Source: Pseudomonadota bacterium (lineage in GTDB: Bacteria; Pseudomonadota; Alphaproteobacteria; Rhizobiales; Rhizobiaceae). Taken from it: 11,763 bases of DNA. The translations under genes were made by a program, and so were the position numbers. The notes beneath the pieces are model-generated. The model made no database searches. It was given only the letters and a program-made list of their open reading frames with translations, and was not told the DNA's origin. The DNA lies in contig JAEZXF010000054.1 of the NCBI GenBank assembly GCA_023419995.1, positions 1 to 11,763 of the forward strand. Reading direction: 5' to 3'. Positions within the stretch are counted from its first letter, which is position 1, and each line of letters begins with the position of its first letter. Below are positions 6,241-11,763 of this stretch, in pieces.

Positions 6241-6852
6241 ATGGAACCCGCATCGCTCCTGATCTTCGCCGGCGCGCTCTTCGTCGCGGCCGGCTCGCCC
6301 GGCCCGTCGATCGCCGCGCTGGTCGCGCGCGTGGTGTCGGGAGGCTTTCGCGGCGTCTTTCCCTTCCTCGCCGCGATGTGGATCGGCGAGGCGGTCTGGC
6401 TGTCGATGGCCGTGTTCGGCCTCGCCGTCGTCGCCCAGACCTTCCACCTCGCCTTCGTGGCGGTGAAATGGGCGGGCGTCGCCTATCTATGCTGGCTGGC
6501 GTGGAAGATGTGGAGCGCCCCGGTCGTCCTCCGCGAGGGCGACATGCCGGAGGCGCGGTCGCCGTGGAAGCTGTTCTTCGCCGGCATGGCGGTGACGCTG
6601 GGCAACCCAAAGATCATGATGTTCTACATGGCGCTGTTGCCGACCATCGTCGACCTGCGCGCGATCACCCTCGGCGGCTGGGCCGAGCTGACGCTGACCA
6701 TGGCGCTGGTGCTGGTCGTCATCGACCTCGCTTGGGTGGCGGCCGCCGCGCAGGCGCGCCGCCTGCTCAGGAGCGCGCGGGCGGTGCGCGCCGCGAACCG
6801 GATCAGCGCCGCCACCATGGCGGGCGCGGCGGCGGCGATCGCGACGCGCTGA
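6241..6852 (+). CDS. LysE/RhtB-family inner-membrane exporter (second of tandem pair)
   Basis: A 203-residue membrane protein of the same superfamily as its upstream neighbour. It carries the classical motif GSPGPS at 18-23 and NPK at 122-124 in LGNPKIMMFYMALLPTIV. The segments KWAGVAYLCWLAWKMW (76-91) and the upstream gene's KFAGVAYLLWMAWGTLK align closely, but most of the rest differs, so this is an old paralogue pair rather than a recent duplication. Six hydrophobic segments are visible. I start it at ATG 6241, which gives the usual short cytoplasmic end (MEPASLLIFAG). TGGGG at 6227-6231 lies nine bases upstream. An in-frame GTG at 6226 would add five residues and is less likely. It follows the first exporter by 18 bases and converges on the AhpD-like gene with six bases between stop codons. 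Substrate is unknown. Whether the pair acts as one heteromeric exporter or two independent ones is not visible. Confidence 0.87.
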   Translation: MEPASLLIFAGALFVAAGSPGPSIAALVARVVSGGFRGVFPFLAAMWIGEAVWLSMAVFGLAVVAQTFHLAFVAVKWAGVAYLCWLAWKMWSAPVVLREGDMPEARSPWKLFFAGMAVTLGNPKIMMFYMALLPTIVDLRAITLGGWAELTLTMALVLVVIDLAWVAAAAQARRLLRSARAVRAANRISAATMAGAAAAIATR

Positions 6853-6866
6853 CGGCGCTCAGCGCG
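6845..6866. terminator. Dyad spanning both convergent stop codons, possible bidirectional terminator
   Basis: CGCGCTGA (6845-6852) and TCAGCGCG (6859-6866) form a perfect 8-pair stem around the 6-base loop CGGCGC. The TGA of the second LysE-type gene (6850-6852) and the TGA of the AhpD-like gene (complement of 6859-6861) are base-paired within it. It would fold in either transcript, so it could slow or end transcription from both sides. No T-run follows in either direction, so it is not a classical intrinsic terminator. The dyad is certain; its function is inferred. Confidence 0.45.
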
Positions 6867-7425
6867 CCAGGGCGTGGTATTCGGGGTTCGGCCGCATGTC
6901 GACGGCCGCGGCCATGCGGTTCGACATGTTGTAGAACGAGGCCGTCGCGGCGATGTCCCAGATGTCGCGGTCGGAGAAGCCCGCCTCGCGCAGCGCCTGG
7001 CGATCGCCCTCCTCGATGGTGTCGGGGCGCTCGGTCAGCTTGACCGCGAAGTCGAGCATCGCCTTCTGCTTCGCCGTCAGCGCGGCGGCGCGGTAGTTCA
7101 TCGCCATCTGCTCGCCCAGCGCCGGATCGCCCGAGAGCTGGCGCACGGCCGCGCCGTGCGCGGTCAGGCAGTAGTAGCACTTGTTCACCGACGACACGGC
7201 GACGGCGATCATCTCGCGCTCCAGCTTGCTCAAGCCGGAATCGCCCAGCATCAGGTCGTTGTACATGTCGGAGAAGGCGCGCAGCTTCTTCTCGTCGAAG
7301 GCGTAGGCGAGGAGCACGTTCGGCACCATGCCGAGCTTTTCCTCGCATTTGGCAAAATAGGCCCGGGTGGCCTCCGACAGCTCGCCCGAGGGCTTCAGAT
7401 CGAGCGCCGTGATGCGCGTTTCCAT
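6859..7425 (-). CDS. AhpD-like peroxidase-related protein (carboxymuconolactone decarboxylase fold)
   Basis: A 188-residue, probably cytoplasmic protein of the AhpD/CMD family. It belongs to the subgroup usually named uncharacterised peroxidase-related enzyme. The active-site pattern is complete: E71, C83, C86 and H90 in EREMIAVAVSSVNKCYYCLTAHG. Spacing of 12 residues from E to the first C and 4 from the second C to H is the same as in Mycobacterium AhpD (E118, C130, C133, H137). The CYYC pair can cycle between thiol and disulfide, so a hydroperoxide- or thiol-linked redox role is likely. No AhpC partner gene is in view. The N-terminal LGMVPNVLLAYA and C-terminal SFYNMSNRMAAA segments are typical of the subgroup. 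The start is fixed by GGGAG (complement of 7433-7437), seven bases upstream of the ATG. It converges on the exporter pair and is divergent from gdh. True physiological substrate is unknown. Confidence 0.88.
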   Translation of the reverse strand: METRITALDLKPSGELSEATRAYFAKCEEKLGMVPNVLLAYAFDEKKLRAFSDMYNDLMLGDSGLSKLEREMIAVAVSSVNKCYYCLTAHGAAVRQLSGDPALGEQMAMNYRAAALTAKQKAMLDFAVKLTERPDTIEEGDRQALREAGFSDRDIWDIAATASFYNMSNRMAAAVDMRPNPEYHALAR

Positions 7426-7449
7426 GCGTTATCTCCCTGTCATTCTTTA

Positions 7450-7478
7450 TTGGCACAGTGCGCCCGAGCGCTCGCCAA
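7450..7478. promoter_or_regulatory. Clustered small palindromes in the divergent AhpD-like/gdh spacer
   Basis: The 110 bases between the two divergent starts contain GCACAGTGC (7453-7461) and the perfect 10-base palindrome CGAGCGCTCG (7465-7474). Both are bracketed by TTGGC (7450-7454) and GCCAA (7474-7478). A spacer this short must carry both promoters, so a shared operator is plausible. No clear -35/-10 pair was recognised for either gene. The short arms could also arise by chance in GC-rich DNA. Confidence 0.3.
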
Positions 7479-7535
7479 ACGCCTTTTGTCTGCTACGATA
7501 CCGGCTAACAAGAACATACGGGACAGGAAATCGCC

Positions 7536-10500
7536 ATGGCAGTGGGCAGGAAAGCGCCGAAAGCCGAAAAACACGACAACACGGCCCGGACGCTTGCGGA
7601 ATTTCTCAGACTTCGAGCGCCCGCTGAAGACCTTGCCGCCTACGACGACGCCGTGTTCGAGCGCGCCGCCGACCTCGCCAGCGAGGCGCTGTCGCGGCAC
7701 CGGCGCGGCGAGAGCGTGATCGCCATCGACAACGACCCGGCGCTGCAGCGCCATGGCCGCCGGGTCAGCGCCATCACCGTCGTCAACGACAACATGCCGT
7801 TCCTGTTCGACTCGATCCTCGGCGAAATCGCCGACAGCGCCGGCGAGCCGATGCTGGTGCTGCATCCGGTGGTCCTCGTCTCGCGCGGCAAGGGCGGGGC
7901 GGCCGAGTTCGCCGGCGAGGCCGCGCCCGGCAAGGCCGACCCGGCCGTCGAGCGCGTCAGCCTGATCCACGTCCATGTGGCGCCGCTCGACGCCGAGGCG
8001 GCCGAGGCGCTGAAGGCGCGGCTGGCCTACATCCTCGGCCAGGTGCGCGCCGCAGTCGGCGACTGGAAGCCGATGCTCGCCCGCCTCGACCAGGCGATCC
8101 ACGATTTCCGCTACGCGGCGCTGCCGCTCGACAAGGCCGAGGTCGCGGAGGGCATCGCCTTCCTCGAATGGCTTCGCGACGACAACTTCACCTTCCTCGG
8201 CATGCGCGAGTTCAAGTATGTCGGCGGCGAGAAGACCGGCGTGCTGGAGGTGTCGAAGAAGGCGGGGCTCGGCATCCTGACCGATCCGGGCGTGCTGGTG
8301 CTGCGGCGCGGCGCGGAGACCGTCACCACGACGCCGGAGATCCGCGCCTTCCTGCACGGCCCCGACCCGCTGATCGTCACCAAGGCCAACGCCAAGTCGG
8401 TGGTGCACCGGCGCGCCTATCTCGACTATGTCGGGGTCAAGGTGTTCGACGCCAAGGGCAAGCTGGCGGGCGAGCTGCGCATCGTCGGCCTGTTCACCTC
8501 CACCGCCTACACCAGCTCGGTGATGAACATCCCCTACCTGCGCTCCAAGGCGGGCGCGGTGATCGCCAGGTCCGGGTTCGACGCCAGCGACCATTCCGGC
8601 AAGGCACTGATGAACGTGCTCGAATCCTACCCGCGCGACGAGCTGTTCCAGATCAACGTGCCGACGCTGCGCAAGCATGCCGAGGCGATCCTGGCGCTGG
8701 GCGAGCGGCCGCGCGTGCGCGTGCTGTTCCGCGTCGACCAGTTCGACCGCTTCGTCTCAGTCCTCGTCTTCGTGCCGCGCGACCGCTACGATTCCACCGT
8801 GCGCGAGCGCATCGGCGCTTTCCTCAAGACCGCGTTCGACGGTCGTTTGTCGGCTTACTATCCGAGCTTCCCCGAAGGCGGGCTGGCGCGCGTCCACTTC
8901 ATCATCGGCCGCTCGGGCGGCAAGACACCGAAGGTCGAGACCTCGGCGCTGGAGGCCGGCGTGCGCGCCATCGTCCGCACCTGGGACGACGAGCTCGCCG
9001 AGGCGGCCGGCGCCGCCGGCGCGCCGCGTGCGCTGGTCGCGCTCGCCAACCGGCTGCCGCAGAGCTACCGCAACTCGTTCACGCCGGAGGCCGCGCTGGC
9101 GGACGCCGGCTGCATCGAGGGGCTTTCGGCGGACAACCCCATCGCCATCGACTTCTACCGGGCCGACGCCGAGGACGACAATCACGCCTCGCTCAAGATC
9201 TACCACCACGGCGAGCCGGTCGGCCTGTCGCGGCGGGTGCCGCTGCTCGAGAACATGGGCTTCCGCGTCATCAGCGAGCGCACCTTCGAGATCCCCGGGG
9301 ACGAGGGCGCGCCCGCGGTCTTCATCCACGACATGGAGCTGGTGAGCGGGTCGGGCAAGGCGATCGACCTCGCCGACGAGGGCGCGCTGCTCGAGGAGGT
9401 GTTCCTCTCGGTCTGGCGCGGCCAGACCGACAACGACGCCTATGCGGCGCTGGTGCAGAGCGCGGGCCTGAGGGCGCGCGAGATCCAGCTGCTGCGCGCC
9501 TACGGCCGCTACCTGCAGCAGGCCGGCATCCCGCAGAGCCAGGACTTCATCGCCGCGGCGCTGAACCGCTACCCGCAGATCGCGCGGGCGCTGTTCTCGC
9601 TGTTCGCCGCCCGGTTCGATCCGGCGGCTAAGGAGGACCGCGACGTCGCGGCCAAGCACCTGGTGGCCGCGATCGGCGACGCGCTGGAGGACGTGCCGAA
9701 CCTCGACGACGACACGATCCTGCGCCGCTACCGCAACCTGATCGAATCCACCCTGCGCACCAACTACTACGCGCCCAGCGGGGAAGGCTCGCTGGCGATC
9801 AAGCTCGATTCGCGCGCCGTCGCCGGCCTGCCCGACCCGCGGCCGTGGCGCGAGATCTTCGTCTACGGGCCCGAGGTCGAGGGCGTGCACCTGCGCTACG
9901 GCCCGGTGGCGCGCGGCGGCCTGCGCTGGTCCGACCGGGCGCAGGACTACCGCACCGAGGTGCTGGGCCTCGTCAAGGCGCAGCAGGTCAAGAACGCCGT
10001 CATCGTGCCGGTGGGCGCCAAGGGCGGGTTCTTCCCGCGCCTGCTTCCCGTGGGCGGCAGCCGCGGCGAGGTATTCGCCGCCGGCCGCGCCGCCTACGTC
10101 AACTTCATCTCCAGCCTGCTCTCCGTCACCGACAATCTCGACGGTGATGCGGTCGTGCCGCCGGCCGGCGTCGAACGCCGCGACGGCGACGACCCGTATT
10201 TCGTGGTCGCGGCCGACAAGGGCACGGCGACCTTCTCCGACACCGCGAACGCGATCAGCCAGGATCACGGCTTCTGGCTCGACGACGCCTTCGCCTCGGG
10301 CGGCTCGGCCGGCTACGACCACAAGAAGATGGGCATCACTGCGCGCGGCGCGTGGGAGGCTGTCAAGCGGCACTTCCGCGAGATGAACCGCGACATCCAG
10401 AGCGAGCCCTTCACCGCGGTCGGCGTCGGCGACATGTCGGGCGACGTGTTCGGCAACGGCATGCTGCGCTCGCCCTTCACGCGGCTCATCGCCGCCTTCG

Positions 10501-11763
10501 ACCATCGCGACATCTTCATCGACCCGGCGCCGGATGCGGCCGCTTCCTTCGAGGAGAGGAAGCGCCTGTTCGATAACCCGCAGCTTTCCTGGCAGGACTA
10601 CGACCGGACGAAGATGTCGAACAGCGGCATGGTGATCTCTCGCGCCGCGAAGTCGGTGACGCTGACGCCGCAGGCGGCCGAGGCCATCGGCATGACCAAG
10701 ACCACGGCCTCGCCGGCCGAGATCATGAACGCGCTCCTGAAGGCGCCGGTCGACCTGCTGTGGTTCGGCGGCATCGGCACCTATGTCCGCGGCTCCGGCG
10801 AGACGAACGCCGACGCCGGCGACCGCGCCAACGACGCGATCCGCATCACCGGGGCGGAGATCCGCGCCAAGGTGGTGGGCGAAGGCGCCAATCTCGGCAT
10901 GACCCAGCGCGCGCGCATCGAGTACGGCCTTGCCGGCGGGCGCGGCAATTCGGACGCGATCGACAATTCCGGCGGGGTCAACTCGTCCGACGTCGAGGTC
11001 AACATCAAGATCGCGCTGGCGGCGGCGATGCGCAGCGGCAAGCTGGCGCGGCCGGCCCGCAACAAGCTGCTCGCCGAGATGACCGACGAGGTGGCGGCGC
11101 TGGTGCTGGCCAACAACTACCAGCAGACGCTGGCGCTGTCGCTGGCGCGGCGGCGCGGCCTCGCCGACCTCGCGCACCAGGAGCGCTTCATGCAGGCGCT
11201 GGAGGCGCGCGGCCTGCTCGACCGCGCGGTCGAGGCGCTGCCGTCGAGCGCGGCGGTGGCCGAGCGGCAGATCCGCGGCGAGCCGCTGACCCGGCCCGAG
11301 CTCGGGGTGCTGCTCGCCTATGCCAAGCTCACCCTGTTCGACGACATCGTCACCAGCGGCGTGCCGGACGATCCGCATTTCGAGGCCGACCTCTTCACCT
11401 ATTTCCCGGCGAAGATGGCGAAGAAGTACGCGGAGGAGATCAGGGGCCACCGGCTGCGGCGCGAGGTCATCGCCACGCAGCTCGCCAACGACGCGGTCAA
11501 CCGCGGCGGGCCGTCCTTCATCGCCCGCATGCAGGACCTGACCGGGCACACGGCGGCCGACGCGGTCGCCGCCTATGTCGTGGTGCGCGACGGCTTCCAG
11601 CTTCCCGCCCTCTATGCCGAGATCGACGCACTCGACACCCGGATCGACGGCGACGCCCAGCTCGAGCTCTACCAGTCCGTCGGGCGGCTCGTGCACACGG
11701 CGACCGCGTGGCTGCTCAAGAACGACGACGCGGGCGCGCCGCTCGGCGGCCGCATCGCCGCCC
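7536..11763 (+). CDS. gdhZ: Large NAD-specific glutamate dehydrogenase, 3' end cut by window edge
   Basis: NAD-dependent glutamate dehydrogenase of the large (about 180 kDa) class. It oxidises glutamate to 2-oxoglutarate and ammonium in the cytoplasm and links amino acid catabolism to the TCA cycle. The window shows 1,409 codons in one uninterrupted frame. The family is about 1,600 residues in alphaproteobacteria, so roughly 200 are missing. The long N-terminal half (about 1-700) is the regulatory part with ACT-like modules. The catalytic core follows, with RGGLRWSDR at 793-801, KAQQVKN at 814-820 and the lysine motif AKGGFFPR starting at 828 (K829). The dinucleotide-binding loop GVGDMSGDVFGNG is at 963-975, and GEGANLG is at 1115-1121. 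The region after about 1200 is helical. The start is ATG 7536, with AGGA at 7525-7528 seven bases upstream and an in-frame TAA at 7506-7508. The gene is divergent from the AhpD-like gene. The symbol follows Caulobacter/Brucella usage (gdhB in pseudomonads). Confidence 0.96.
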   Translation, partial: MAVGRKAPKAEKHDNTARTLAEFLRLRAPAEDLAAYDDAVFERAADLASEALSRHRRGESVIAIDNDPALQRHGRRVSAITVVNDNMPFLFDSILGEIADSAGEPMLVLHPVVLVSRGKGGAAEFAGEAAPGKADPAVERVSLIHVHVAPLDAEAAEALKARLAYILGQVRAAVGDWKPMLARLDQAIHDFRYAALPLDKAEVAEGIAFLEWLRDDNFTFLGMREFKYVGGEKTGVLEVSKKAGLGILTDPGVLVLRRGAETVTTTPEIRAFLHGPDPLIVTKANAKSVVHRRAYLDYVGVKVFDAKGKLAGELRIVGLFTSTAYTSSVMNIPYLRSKAGAVIARSGFDASDHSGKALMNVLESYPRDELFQINVPTLRKHAEAILALGERPRVRVLFRVDQFDRFVSVLVFVPRDRYDSTVRERIGAFLKTAFDGRLSAYYPSFPEGGLARVHFIIGRSGGKTPKVETSALEAGVRAIVRTWDDELAEAAGAAGAPRALVALANRLPQSYRNSFTPEAALADAGCIEGLSADNPIAIDFYRADAEDDNHASLKIYHHGEPVGLSRRVPLLENMGFRVISERTFEIPGDEGAPAVFIHDMELVSGSGKAIDLADEGALLEEVFLSVWRGQTDNDAYAALVQSAGLRAREIQLLRAYGRYLQQAGIPQSQDFIAAALNRYPQIARALFSLFAARFDPAAKEDRDVAAKHLVAAIGDALEDVPNLDDDTILRRYRNLIESTLRTNYYAPSGEGSLAIKLDSRAVAGLPDPRPWREIFVYGPEVEGVHLRYGPVARGGLRWSDRAQDYRTEVLGLVKAQQVKNAVIVPVGAKGGFFPRLLPVGGSRGEVFAAGRAAYVNFISSLLSVTDNLDGDAVVPPAGVERRDGDDPYFVVAADKGTATFSDTANAISQDHGFWLDDAFASGGSAGYDHKKMGITARGAWEAVKRHFREMNRDIQSEPFTAVGVGDMSGDVFGNGMLRSPFTRLIAAFDHRDIFIDPAPDAAASFEERKRLFDNPQLSWQDYDRTKMSNSGMVISRAAKSVTLTPQAAEAIGMTKTTASPAEIMNALLKAPVDLLWFGGIGTYVRGSGETNADAGDRANDAIRITGAEIRAKVVGEGANLGMTQRARIEYGLAGGRGNSDAIDNSGGVNSSDVEVNIKIALAAAMRSGKLARPARNKLLAEMTDEVAALVLANNYQQTLALSLARRRGLADLAHQERFMQALEARGLLDRAVEALPSSAAVAERQIRGEPLTRPELGVLLAYAKLTLFDDIVTSGVPDDPHFEADLFTYFPAKMAKKYAEEIRGHRLRREVIATQLANDAVNRGGPSFIARMQDLTGHTAADAVAAYVVVRDGFQLPALYAEIDALDTRIDGDAQLELYQSVGRLVHTATAWLLKNDDAGAPLGGRIAA

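Noticed and set aside
8757..11696. A 979-codon open frame antisense to gdh, and a 487-codon same-strand frame at 8168-9631
   Set aside because: Low-complexity shadow composition with no domains. The gdh frame is continuous through the region and contains all catalytic and nucleotide-binding motifs.
1..11763. An undescribed multi-gene defence, mobile or biosynthetic system
   Set aside because: Every sizeable gene belongs to a known housekeeping or transport family. No integrase, transposase, repeats flanking a block, CRISPR array or compositional break was seen.

Overview
The window looks like chromosomal core DNA from a high-GC alphaproteobacterium, most likely Hyphomicrobiales (rhizobia and relatives). 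The basis is the strongly GC-biased third codon positions, the rhizobial flavour of the proteins, and the very large NAD-dependent glutamate dehydrogenase typical of this group. The order and genus are inference. Nothing looks mobile or phage-derived, and no RNA gene, CRISPR array or insertion sequence was seen.

Layout. (1) 1-388, minus strand: a MarR-family regulator running off the left edge, with a perfect inverted repeat directly over its start region. (2) 558-2612, plus strand: an M3-family zinc peptidyl-dipeptidase (Dcp type), divergent from the regulator. (3) 2632-2889, minus strand: a small putative secreted protein of unknown function, convergent with dcp. (4) 3087-4913, plus strand: the ribosome-associated GTPase TypA/BipA. 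(5) 4914-5128: a 215-base gene-free gap with four consecutive GC-rich hairpins. (6) 5129-5524, plus strand: a glyoxalase I-type enzyme. (7) 5611-6222 and 6241-6852, plus strand: two tandem LysE/RhtB-family exporters of equal length, probably an operon. (8) 6859-7425, minus strand: an AhpD-like (carboxymuconolactone decarboxylase fold) protein, convergent with the exporters, with a perfect dyad spanning both stop codons. (9) 7536 to the right edge, plus strand: the first 1,409 codons of a large (about 180 kDa class) NAD-glutamate dehydrogenase, divergent from the AhpD-like gene across a 110-base spacer with small palindromes.

The genes are mostly housekeeping: peptide turnover, ribosome and stress GTPase, methylglyoxal detoxification, amino acid or metabolite export, peroxide/thiol chemistry and glutamate catabolism. 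Adjacency alone does not argue for one shared pathway. Only the two LysE-type genes look co-transcribed.

I did not find an undescribed multi-gene system here. The observations most worth checking are non-coding: the multi-hairpin block after typA (a possible dispersed intergenic repeat), the dyad shared by two stop codons at 6845-6866, the dyad over the marR start, and the unassigned small secreted protein. Very long open frames on the strand opposite dcp, typA and gdh are codon-bias shadows.
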